In this document: one piece after another, positions 43,570-51,821 of the stretch
Layout: the number at the start of each line of letters is the position of its first letter
How positions within the stretch are numbered: position 1 is the stretch's first letter
The notes under the pieces: generated by a model
What the model saw: only the letters and a program-made list of their open reading frames with translations
What the model was told of the DNA's origin: nothing
The model's database searches: none
Program-made: the position numbers and the translations under genes
Origin: UBA4951 sp963616935
GTDB lineage: Bacteria > Bacillota_I > Bacilli_A > RFN20 > CAG-826
Length of the DNA stretch: 64,000 bases
Direction: 5' to 3'
NCBI GenBank assembly: GCA_963616935.1
Contig: CAVEMS010000001.1
Coordinates: 210,007-274,006, forward strand

Positions 43570-45174
43570 ATGCGAAAAACGATAAAAGAGCTTGGCTATA
43601 TGCTCGATTGCTCCCGTGGGGCGGTCGCGAAGATCGGCACCTTGAAAAGGCTTGTCGACTACATCTCTTCTTTCGGATATTCCTACATAATGCTTTACAC
43701 TGAGGATACCTACGAGATAAAGGAAGAACCGTATTTTGGCTATATGAGAGGCCGATATACCCATGAGGAGATAAAGGAACTCGATGCCTATTGCAAGAGC
43801 AAAGGCATGGAACTTCGTCCTTGCATCCAGACTTTGGCGCATCTAGGGAAACTGCAGGCCAATGACATCTTCGCCGATCTTTTCGATATCGATGACGTTC
43901 TTTTGGTGGGTGATGAGAAGGTGTATGACCTAATCGAAAAGATGTTCAAAAACGTCTCCGAATGCTTCTCATCCAAAAAAATCCATATCGGCATGGACGA
44001 GGCCTTCCATTTGGGAAGAGGCCGCTATATCGATAGATTCGGATACGAGAAGAAATCCCCGATCATGGCAAAACACCTAAAGAGAGTGTCCGATATCGCG
44101 AAGAAATACGGATATACCTGCTATATATGGGGCGATATGCTTGAGAACGCCTATCGCGAGGACAAAGACAATTACGCTTGCTCGATTCCGGATAACATCA
44201 TTCCGATTGTCTGGGGATACGACAAAATAGGGAAAGAGGCGATGGAAGGGAGATTATCCCTATATAAGAAGCTATCGCCAAATGCGATCGCCTCTTGCGG
44301 AGGCGCGATGAAATGGGTCGGCTTCTCGCCGATAAACTCCTATTCGATGTCCGAAATCGAAGAACAAGTCGAGGCGACCAAGAAATTCGATTTGGACGAC
44401 TACCTCGTTACCGGCTGGGGCGATGGGGCAGGGGATGCTAGCCAATTTAGCGTCCTTCCATGTCTCTTCTATGCCGGGCTAATCGCGAATGGCAAGGAGC
44501 TTAACGAAGAAACGAAAAAGATATTCCTTAGTGTGACGGGAATGAGCTTCGACGACTATATGAATATCGACGATCTCTCGACGTTAGAGCCTAATCAGGA
44601 CTACATGGAAAAGAGGAACAATCTATCCTTCATCCATCTATATTCCGACCTTTTGCAAGACCCGATGATGGAGTGCGGGCTAGAGAAATACGAATCGCTT
44701 TATGTTGAGGCGATGAAGAAACTTGAGCCATATCGCGACAATAAGGACTTCGGCTATGTCTTCGATTCCTTATACCATTTGGCGGATACCGACCGTTATC
44801 TATGCTCATTAGGAAAGAAAATAAGGGAAGCGTATGAGGCAAAAGGCGATTTGACGCCGCATATTGAAACCGCCAAGAAGGCCTTATCATCCTTGAACGA
44901 ATTCGTGCTCGCCTACGAAAGGCAATGGCATATCGAGAATAAAGCGTTCGGCTACGAAAAGCAGCTCAATAGGCTAGGCGGCCTAAAGGAAAGGATCCGC
45001 TACGTCATCGACGTGCTGACGCTTTATAAGGACAAGAAGATCGACAAGATAGACGAACTTGAGGAGAAACACCTTCCTAAGACGGTAAGAGGGAAGACAA
45101 TCGACGATCCAAACGCCATATGCGCGAATTGGTACCGCTATTTCGTCTCGGCCGCGCTTCTTAACGACAATTAG
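43570..45174 (+). CDS. GH20 beta-N-acetylhexosaminidase, GcnA-like
   Basis: A 534-residue glycoside hydrolase. MLDCSRGAV near the start and YIMLYTEDTYE define the GcnA-like GH20 branch. The catalytic Asp143-Glu144 pair is in HIGMDEAFHLG, and the barrel continues through YIWGDM and YLVTGWGDGAG. It has no signal peptide, so it should cleave imported GlcNAc- or GalNAc-ended saccharides in the cytoplasm. GGAGG at 43556-43560 sets ATG 43570 as start. It pairs with the GH38 mannosidase at the operon end. Confidence 0.88.
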   Translation: MRKTIKELGYMLDCSRGAVAKIGTLKRLVDYISSFGYSYIMLYTEDTYEIKEEPYFGYMRGRYTHEEIKELDAYCKSKGMELRPCIQTLAHLGKLQANDIFADLFDIDDVLLVGDEKVYDLIEKMFKNVSECFSSKKIHIGMDEAFHLGRGRYIDRFGYEKKSPIMAKHLKRVSDIAKKYGYTCYIWGDMLENAYREDKDNYACSIPDNIIPIVWGYDKIGKEAMEGRLSLYKKLSPNAIASCGGAMKWVGFSPINSYSMSEIEEQVEATKKFDLDDYLVTGWGDGAGDASQFSVLPCLFYAGLIANGKELNEETKKIFLSVTGMSFDDYMNIDDLSTLEPNQDYMEKRNNLSFIHLYSDLLQDPMMECGLEKYESLYVEAMKKLEPYRDNKDFGYVFDSLYHLADTDRYLCSLGKKIREAYEAKGDLTPHIETAKKALSSLNEFVLAYERQWHIENKAFGYEKQLNRLGGLKERIRYVIDVLTLYKDKKIDKIDELEEKHLPKTVRGKTIDDPNAICANWYRYFVSAALLNDN

Positions 45175-45175
45175 T

Positions 45176-45882
45176 ATGGGTAAGCTCATCATCGATTCCT
45201 TAAAGGTCTCATTGGGGAAGAAAGACAAAAGGAAAGAGGTCATACATGGCCTCTCTTTGTCTTTATCGACGAACAAGATAAACGTCATCGTCGGGGAGTC
45301 GGGATCGGGCAAGACGTTACTTAGAGCCATCTTGGGGTTAATCCCATACGATGGGAAGATAGCGATAGACGAAGTGGATTTAAGGCGCGTATCGACGAAG
45401 AACCGCAACTTCTCCTATGTCAATCAGGATATCGCCTTGTATCCCCTCTCACCTTGTTCCAAAACATAGCCTTCCCTTTGAAGGGCACCTTCTCTAGCGG
45501 CGAGGAGATACGAAGAAGGGTGTATGAGGCCGCTAAGTCGCTAGGGATCGAGGAATGCTTATCACGCCGTCCAGGGCAGGTTTCGTTAGGGCAATGCCAA
45601 CGGGCCTCCTTAGCCAAAGCCCTCATCAAGAAAAGTGAGTTATATCTTCTCGATGAGCCTTTTGCGAATGTCGATGAGATGAGCCGCTACCCGATGCTAA
45701 TGGACGCAAAGAGGATCTTCAAAGAGGAATCCGTGAGCGTTCTTTATGTCACCCATTCCTTGCGTGAGGCCTATCTAATCGGCGATCATTTCGTCTCGGT
45801 GGAGAATGGCGGAATCTCTTTTAGCGGAGATAAGAATGAGTTCACATCCTATTTGGATTCAAAGGGGATAGAAGTGAAATGA
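45176..45882 (+). CDS. ABC transporter ATPase, apparent frameshift
   Basis: The first frame gives Walker A GESGSGKT and a Q-loop region NFSYVNQD, then ends at a TAG at 45466-45468. The second frame, open from 45454, continues with the SLGQCQRASLAKAL signature, LLDEPFANVD Walker B and the VTHSLREA switch His. One more C in the CCCC at 45443-45446 would join them into a normal ATPase of about 235 residues reading LYPPLTLFQNIAF. It may be a sequencing error or a real mutation. It lies 1 base after the GH20 gene and overlaps the next gene. Confidence 0.82.
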
Positions 45883-46367
45883 AGATCTCGCTATACACGG
45901 AAAAAGAGGCGTCGCTATATATCAAGAAAACGAAAAGGAGCGGACTTTTGTCGGGGATTTTCTTATTTTTGGCCATCGGATGTTTCGCTATGTCGATCCT
46001 ATTGGCCACTTACGAAAGTAAGGCCATTTGGATGCCGTTAGGCTCGTTTCTCGTCATCGTTCCCTCTGTTTTATCTTTCCTTTTCTTTTTGAAGCGAAAG
46101 CATGTGCTAGACGGCCTTTACCTATATAGGCAGATAATGGAGTCCGAAGGGGAGAGGTTTTATGGCGCCTTCGTTTCGATGAAGGAACACCCTATCACCT
46201 TATCGAATGGCTTTGAGGTATATGAGGTCATTTTGGAGGAGGAGTTAGGCGAAAGGAAGATGGTTTATGTTCCTTCGGATAAAATGGGCTCGCTAAAGAT
46301 GGAGAAAGGGAAGATATACTATTTCAAAATCGTTTCGCAATACCTAGCGGAGGTCCAAGATGACTGA
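45879..46367 (+). CDS. Membrane protein of the glycan ABC cluster
   Basis: A 162-residue protein with two membrane helices (about residues 23-45 and 53-72) and a soluble C-terminal domain of beta character (FEVYEVILEEELGERKMVYV). It overlaps the ATPase stop (ATGA) and the following gene by 8 bases, so it is part of a tightly coupled group. The family is not recognised. A role as accessory part of the transporter is inference. Confidence 0.7.
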   Translation: MKISLYTEKEASLYIKKTKRSGLLSGIFLFLAIGCFAMSILLATYESKAIWMPLGSFLVIVPSVLSFLFFLKRKHVLDGLYLYRQIMESEGERFYGAFVSMKEHPITLSNGFEVYEVILEEELGERKMVYVPSDKMGSLKMEKGKIYYFKIVSQYLAEVQDD

Positions 46368-46923
46368 TTTCGGGCTTAAGAAACTATTCGCCCGTTATTG
46401 GGGAGTCTTGCTTGCCATCTCCGCAGTTCTTTCCGTGGCCTTGTGCTTAGGGATCGAGTTCAAGACGAAACCAAGCTCCAGGGAGACCTTTTCGTTATTC
46501 ATGGATTTCGCCTATGGAAGCGTCAAAACGGATGCGATGGAGAGGCGAATCAAAGAGATCGATCCGGCGTTAAAGAAAATAAACGCCTATTCCTATGGTC
46601 CATCGGCTAGTGGCTATCAAACCTATTATTCCTCTTGGGCCGCGAATAGCGATTTGTTGCTACTAAGCGAGGAATATTTGGATAAGAAGGATATGTCCGA
46701 ATTCGTCTCTTTGAATTCTTTGGAGGCAAGCAATACATACAAAGTCGACGGAATATCTTATGGATTGAAGGCGAATCTAACGGAAAACGATTATTTCTCT
46801 CTTCCTAATGGCGTCTACTATTGCTTCTTTAGGAAGGATTCCGTCCATTTGGGCGGTTTATCGGAGACTGGTCAAAGCGGCCTTTCCCTAACTATCGCAA
46901 AGGAGTTATTCCATGTTCTTTAA
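46360..46923 (+). CDS. Membrane-anchored extracytoplasmic protein of the ABC cluster
   Basis: A 187-residue protein with one N-terminal membrane helix (about residues 12-31) and an outward domain. The order of features (SSWAANSDLLLLSEEYLD then KVDGISYGLKAN) faintly recalls a small solute-binding-like domain found beside YesL-type genes, but no family is certain. It overlaps both neighbours. Confidence 0.65.
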   Translation: MTDFGLKKLFARYWGVLLAISAVLSVALCLGIEFKTKPSSRETFSLFMDFAYGSVKTDAMERRIKEIDPALKKINAYSYGPSASGYQTYYSSWAANSDLLLLSEEYLDKKDMSEFVSLNSLEASNTYKVDGISYGLKANLTENDYFSLPNGVYYCFFRKDSVHLGGLSETGQSGLSLTIAKELFHVL

Positions 46924-47755
46924 CCATAAGGGCATCAAAACGGCGAAGAGGGATTTCACGAACGCCGATCTTTCGCCTAATAGGAAGAAGCAGTTTTTCG
47001 GGATCCTTCATGACGAATGGAAGCTTTTGCTCCTCTTATCCTTCTTCTTTTTGCTCCTATTCGCGCCTTATTTAAGCGTTTCCTTCTATTCTCAATACCG
47101 TTTGCTTATGGGTATGGAAAGCGACGCGTTATCTTTTTCTTTGGCCATGGAGACCGTTAAGTCGCTTTGCCTTCTCCTTCCTTTCCTCTCCTTTGGTGGC
47201 CTTTCTTCCGTCTATCGCCGGCTTTATTTAGGGGAAGGGGTCCTCTTTTGGAAGGATTTCTTTAGCGGAATCAAGCCTCTCCACCTTCTTTTCGGAATCG
47301 TATATGGCTCTTTCGAGATCTTGATGGTTTATTTAAGCTCCATTTCTGGCTCCTTTGAGTTCGGCGGCGCCTTCTATTTCCTCGCCCTTGGCGTCTTCTC
47401 TTTCCTCATTTATCCCCTTTTTCTGTTTGGCTTGGCCCAACTTCCCTTCTATTCGATGAAGGCCAATGGTTATTTCTCGAATGGCGGGAAGCTTGCCTTG
47501 AAGCATTTTGGCTGGATGTTTCTCTTCTCTTTGCTTCCTCTTATCCATCATTTGCTTGGCTTTTTGCCATTGCCCCTAGTGGCTTATGACGTTATCCTTT
47601 GCCTACTTGCTTTCTTGACGCCGGTTTATGTTTTGACGTTTTCCGGGTTTGCGATATCGAAGTTCGATCTCTATCTAAATGCCGAGTTCTATCCATCCTT
47701 ATATAGGAAAGGGCTAAGGAAAGAAGAGAATAAAGAAGGAAAAAGCGAAAAATAG
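46913..47755 (+). CDS. Polytopic membrane protein, YesL/DUF624-like
   Basis: A 280-residue protein with about six membrane helices. The segment SVYRRLYLGEGVLFWKDFFS after the second helix matches the pattern of DUF624 (YesL), a family common in carbohydrate-use operons. It could act with the ATPase of this cluster as a transporter subunit; no EAA loop of sugar permeases is seen. It overlaps the preceding gene by 11 bases; GH38 follows after 40. Confidence 0.7.
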   Translation: MFFNHKGIKTAKRDFTNADLSPNRKKQFFGILHDEWKLLLLLSFFFLLLFAPYLSVSFYSQYRLLMGMESDALSFSLAMETVKSLCLLLPFLSFGGLSSVYRRLYLGEGVLFWKDFFSGIKPLHLLFGIVYGSFEILMVYLSSISGSFEFGGAFYFLALGVFSFLIYPLFLFGLAQLPFYSMKANGYFSNGGKLALKHFGWMFLFSLLPLIHHLLGFLPLPLVAYDVILCLLAFLTPVYVLTFSGFAISKFDLYLNAEFYPSLYRKGLRKEENKEGKSEK

Positions 47756-47795
47756 TCCTTTGGCCTTGCGGTAAAATGGAATGGGGGAAACGAAA

Positions 47796-50240
47796 ATGAA
47801 GAAAGTCTATTTGGTGGCCGCTGCCCATATCGATCCGATGTGGCACTGGGAATTCGAGGAGGGGGCTAGCTCTGCTTTAAGCACCTTCGCGAGCGCTTTA
47901 AATCTGATGAAGGATTTCGATTATCCATTTAACCATGGCGAAGCGAATCTATATGAGTGGGTCGAGGAATATGATCCTGGATTATTCGAAGGCATCAAAG
48001 AGGCCGTTAAGAATGATAAATGGCATATCAGCGGTGGCTGGTACTTACAACCCGACTGTTTGCTTCCCTCTGGCGAATCGATAGTAAGGCAACTCCAATA
48101 CGGTAAGGAATATTTCCTCGACAAATTTGGCCATTTCCCTAACGTCGCCACGAACTTCGATCCCTTCGGACATAGCAGAGGCCTTGTCCAAATATTAAAA
48201 AAGTGTGGGCAAAACGCCTATGTTTTCATGCGCCCATTCGAATTCGAGAAGGATTGGGTCGATGAGCAGTTCATTTGGGAAGGGTACGATGGCTCTCGCA
48301 TTAAAGCGGCCCGTTGCTTCCGTTATAACACCCCAATGGGGAAGGCTAGGGAATGCGCCGAGATATGGGCTGGGAAGAACGACAAGCACGATAAGGCCCT
48401 TATGATGTGGGGAGTCGGGAACCATGGTGGCGGACCTTCGAGAAAAGACCTTACCGACCTAGCCGATTTGATTCGGGAAAGCGAGGATATCGAATATAAG
48501 CATGCGACGCTCACGGAATTCTTCGATGACATCGAGCCGACATACGTATGCAAAGAGTCGCTTATCCCATCGATGCCGGGCTGCTACGTCTCCTCAAGCG
48601 ACTTCAAGGCCAAGCATATCGAAGCGGAGAAGCTCCTCTTCGAAACGGAGAAGATCTGCTCTATGGCCGCCTTAAGGACGAAAATGCCATACCCAAAGAA
48701 GAAATTAAAGGAAGCGACGGAGGATTTTCTCTTTAGCGAATTTCATGACATCCTTCCTGGCGATGCCATGAAGGACAATATGGAATATGGCATCCGCTTG
48801 CTCGATAGAGCGATGAGGGAATACGAAAAAGCGAAAGCGAAAGCGTTCTTCTCTCTCGCCAAGAACTTCGAAAAAGCCAAAGAAGGGGCTTATCCTCTCT
48901 TCGTTTTCTCTTCTTCCTCAAGGAAGGAGCGCACGATCGTGGAAGGGGAGTGGACGCTTCCGGGTCATAATCTTGGCTTAACCGACTATGCCGAAATCAC
49001 GATAAAAGACATTGATGGGAATATCGTCCCTTGCCAATGCATAGCCGAGAGATCGATGATCAATTCCGTTTGGCGTCTTAGGGTCGCTTTCGTGGCGTCT
49101 CTTGCTCCGATGGCGATTAATAGATTCGACGCATATGTGACGATAAAGCAAGGCAAGAACGCCAAGATCTTCCCAAGTGTTCAAGACGATATCGTCTATG
49201 AATCGAAAGGCTTCTATATCCGCATTTCCAAGAAAAATGGCTTGCTTGAATCCTATAAGGTCGATGGGGTCGAATACGCAAAAGGCGGTTTGTTCGCGCC
49301 TTATGTCTATGACGATCACGATGATCCATGGGCGATGGGGAAGGAAGATCTAAAGCATCTAGGGAATAACGGCCATCCATTGCCTTTACTAAAGGAAAGC
49401 GAGAAGGAAGGCCCGTTCAAAGGGCTTAGCCCAATCGAAATCGTCGAAGATGGTCCGATTATGCTTCGCGTCGAATCCTTCTTTAAGGAAGGAGAAGACC
49501 GCGCGAGGATAACCTACACCATCAATAAAGAAGAGAGAACGGTCGACGTCCTCGCCTCAATCTATTCGATAGGGGCAGGCAAGATGTTTAAACTCGCTTT
49601 GCCATTAGCAAAAGAGGGAGAATACTTCGGAGAGCAGATCTATGGGCAAGAGACGCTCCATATGGATGGTCAAGAAAGCGCGAGCCAACGCTTCCAGGGA
49701 ATAGATTATGGCGGCGATAAGGTCTTCGGGATATTAAACAAGAGCACCTATGGCTCGAGTTATAAAGATGGGACGATATACCTATCATTGCTTAGGCATT
49801 CCTGCTATTGCGCGCATCCTATGGGTGAGGACAGGCCACTAGTGCATCCTAACCGTTATTACGACCACTTGGATCAAGGACAACGCGATTATCACTATAG
49901 AATCGGGGTCTATAAGCGGGCATCTTTGCCGAATGAAGCGAAGCTATTCTTGATGAAGCCGTTTGCCTTGAACATCTTCCCGACCGATTACCATATTGAG
50001 GAAAATGACATTCGTTTCGAACTCGATAACGACGAGATAGAGCTAGTGGCGTTTAAGCAAAGGGAGAAAGAGGATTCCTACGCGATTCGCTTGTTCAATA
50101 ACGATATGGATGAGAAAGAGGCGAATCTTGCCATTGGCGAAGCGAGGATCTCACTTCATTTCGGGAAGTATGAAGTGAAAACGGTGATTTATAATCCTAT
50201 CGATAAGAGTCTCAAAGAGATTGAAGAGATGGTAATATAG
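47796..50240 (+). CDS. GH38 alpha-mannosidase
   Basis: An 814-residue cytoplasmic glycosidase. The zinc His11 and Asp13 are in AAAHIDPMWHWEF, the nucleophile Asp near residue 122 is in NFDPFGHS, and MWGVGNHGGGPSR carries a further conserved His. The central three-helix bundle (FHDILPGDAMKDN) and the C-terminal beta-sandwich domains are complete. It would trim alpha-linked mannose from imported N-glycan fragments. The start ATG 47796 follows GGGGGAAACG. It is the last gene of the operon. Confidence 0.92.
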   Translation: MKKVYLVAAAHIDPMWHWEFEEGASSALSTFASALNLMKDFDYPFNHGEANLYEWVEEYDPGLFEGIKEAVKNDKWHISGGWYLQPDCLLPSGESIVRQLQYGKEYFLDKFGHFPNVATNFDPFGHSRGLVQILKKCGQNAYVFMRPFEFEKDWVDEQFIWEGYDGSRIKAARCFRYNTPMGKARECAEIWAGKNDKHDKALMMWGVGNHGGGPSRKDLTDLADLIRESEDIEYKHATLTEFFDDIEPTYVCKESLIPSMPGCYVSSSDFKAKHIEAEKLLFETEKICSMAALRTKMPYPKKKLKEATEDFLFSEFHDILPGDAMKDNMEYGIRLLDRAMREYEKAKAKAFFSLAKNFEKAKEGAYPLFVFSSSSRKERTIVEGEWTLPGHNLGLTDYAEITIKDIDGNIVPCQCIAERSMINSVWRLRVAFVASLAPMAINRFDAYVTIKQGKNAKIFPSVQDDIVYESKGFYIRISKKNGLLESYKVDGVEYAKGGLFAPYVYDDHDDPWAMGKEDLKHLGNNGHPLPLLKESEKEGPFKGLSPIEIVEDGPIMLRVESFFKEGEDRARITYTINKEERTVDVLASIYSIGAGKMFKLALPLAKEGEYFGEQIYGQETLHMDGQESASQRFQGIDYGGDKVFGILNKSTYGSSYKDGTIYLSLLRHSCYCAHPMGEDRPLVHPNRYYDHLDQGQRDYHYRIGVYKRASLPNEAKLFLMKPFALNIFPTDYHIEENDIRFELDNDEIELVAFKQREKEDSYAIRLFNNDMDEKEANLAIGEARISLHFGKYEVKTVIYNPIDKSLKEIEEMVI

Positions 50241-50308
50241 CCATTTTCTGCGGGGATTTTGCGATTTCGCTTCCGATTTGAATGCTTTTTGCTACAAAAT
50301 CAGAACTT

Positions 50309-51661
50309 TTATTCGTCGCCGAGAAGGAAGACTAGGTAATAGGGAAGAGTTAGCGTTCCTTTCTCTATTCCGATGTTTTGCGACGTGAGTTTGATAAGCG
50401 AAGACACGTCATAATGCGTTTTGTCGTTTAGTATCGTAGTGGCCGATTTGGTTTTTCCGCCTTTCGACTTCACTTCCACCAAAGTTACTTTCCCTTCGTA
50501 ACGCATGATGAAGTCTATTTCTAAGCCGCTTGGCTTTCGGTAATAGTACAAAGGCCTTCCGAGTTTATGGAAGGCGCTTGCGACGAGCTCCTCGAAAAGA
50601 GCGCCTTTGTAGATCCCGAGATTATCGTTAAGCACGTCGTTTGCGCTTCCTTTTTCCATCATCGCCATCAATAAGCCGGTGTCTGAAATATATAATTTGA
50701 AATTGTCGGGATCCTTATAAGCCGATAAAGGGAGCTCAAGGTTCGTTAGATTATGGCACGGCAACGCCAACCCATAGTCGATGAGCCATCTTATGGCTTC
50801 CTCATGGGTGCTTTTCCTCGCCTTACCCTCTAACGAGGAATAGGTGAATTTCTTCGTTTCTTTTGCGAGTTGGCTTGGAATGGAATCCATTATTTGATTC
50901 AACTTCGCCTTCAAGGGGACGTCTATCCGCTCATTTTCGTTCTTGTCGAGATACCTTCCAAAATCGTCTCTATAAGAAGACAAAAGCGATTTTAGGACCG
51001 CTTCGGAACTGGAAAAGCTGTTGTCTTTGATGAATGCGTTAACGGCATCGGGCATTCCGCCGACGATTAGATATTCCTTGAAGCAGCGCAGCAAAAAGAT
51101 GTGTATGGCTTTTGGAATCGGCCTCTTGGCCTCGAAGCATTCTTTGACCATTTTTATGACGTCTTCCTCGACTCCCTTGGCCCAGAGGAATTCTTCGAAG
51201 TCGAGGCCGTGCATATCCAAGAAGGATTCGTATCCGACGGAAGGGCCGGAGGATAGATGCCGATTATAGCCGTTTAGCCCTAATAACGATCCCGAGGCGA
51301 TTACGTCGTAACGCCCATCTAGGCAAAACGATTTTAGGGAAGATCTAGCGGACGAGCACTCCTGTATCTCGTCCATGAAGATCAGGGTTTCGCCTGGTAT
51401 CGCTTTCGCGTTAGTCATCGCCGATAGGTTAAGAAGTATGGTGTCAACGTCCAAATCGCCCTCGAACGCGGCCTTTAGAGATTTATTGGCCTTGAAGTTC
51501 AGATTGATGAATGAGCGGTAATTCTCTTTCGCAAAATGCTCAACGATGTAGGTTTTTCCGACTTGCCTTAAGCCTCTTATGATTAACGCTTTCTTGCTTT
51601 CGGAGTTTTTTTGCTCTTTTTTCCATCTTGCTAATTCGCTCTCGATTTTTCTTTTAAGCAT
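50309..51661 (-). CDS. AAA_14/DUF4143 ATPase with nuclease-like C-terminus (locus B)
   Basis: A 450-residue protein with Walker A IRGLRQVGKTY (core at residues 30-37), Walker B LIFMDEIQECS, ASGS sensor motif, and a C-terminal part with GLEIDF and LVEVKSKGG as a PD-(D/E)xK-like pair. GGAGG sets ATG 51661; the open frame upstream is untranslated leader. It belongs to a different subfamily from loci A and C. Three spaced repeats lie upstream, the nearest overlapping the -35 box. Function of the family is unknown. Confidence 0.87.
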   Translation of the reverse strand: MLKRKIESELARWKKEQKNSESKKALIIRGLRQVGKTYIVEHFAKENYRSFINLNFKANKSLKAAFEGDLDVDTILLNLSAMTNAKAIPGETLIFMDEIQECSSARSSLKSFCLDGRYDVIASGSLLGLNGYNRHLSSGPSVGYESFLDMHGLDFEEFLWAKGVEEDVIKMVKECFEAKRPIPKAIHIFLLRCFKEYLIVGGMPDAVNAFIKDNSFSSSEAVLKSLLSSYRDDFGRYLDKNENERIDVPLKAKLNQIMDSIPSQLAKETKKFTYSSLEGKARKSTHEEAIRWLIDYGLALPCHNLTNLELPLSAYKDPDNFKLYISDTGLLMAMMEKGSANDVLNDNLGIYKGALFEELVASAFHKLGRPLYYYRKPSGLEIDFIMRYEGKVTLVEVKSKGGKTKSATTILNDKTHYDVSSLIKLTSQNIGIEKGTLTLPYYLVFLLGDE

Positions 51662-51695
51662 AAAAGTCCTCCAAAACTGGCTAATCGTCGGCATT

Positions 51696-51725
51696 ATTGT
51701 ATATCAAAGAATATATTTTTTGCAA
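51696..51725 (-). promoter_or_regulatory. Promoter of ATPase locus B
   Basis: On the minus strand TTGCAA, 18 bases, TACAAT, with the -35 box inside the first upstream repeat. Confidence 0.75.
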
Positions 51726-51803
51726 TTTTCCAAGCGAATAATTTTAAAAATGTGCAAAAAATCAAGCGAATAATTTTGGATTTTTGCAATTTTCCAAGCG
51801 AAT
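51722..51803. repeat. Three 18-bp repeats at 32-bp period upstream of ATPase locus B
   Basis: GCAATTTTCCAAGCGAAT occurs at 51722-51739 and 51786-51803, with a variant GCAAAAAATCAAGCGAAT at 51754-51771. Starts are exactly 32 bases apart, close to three helical turns. Confidence 0.9.
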
Positions 51804-51821
51804 CGACGAATTTTGTTGTGT

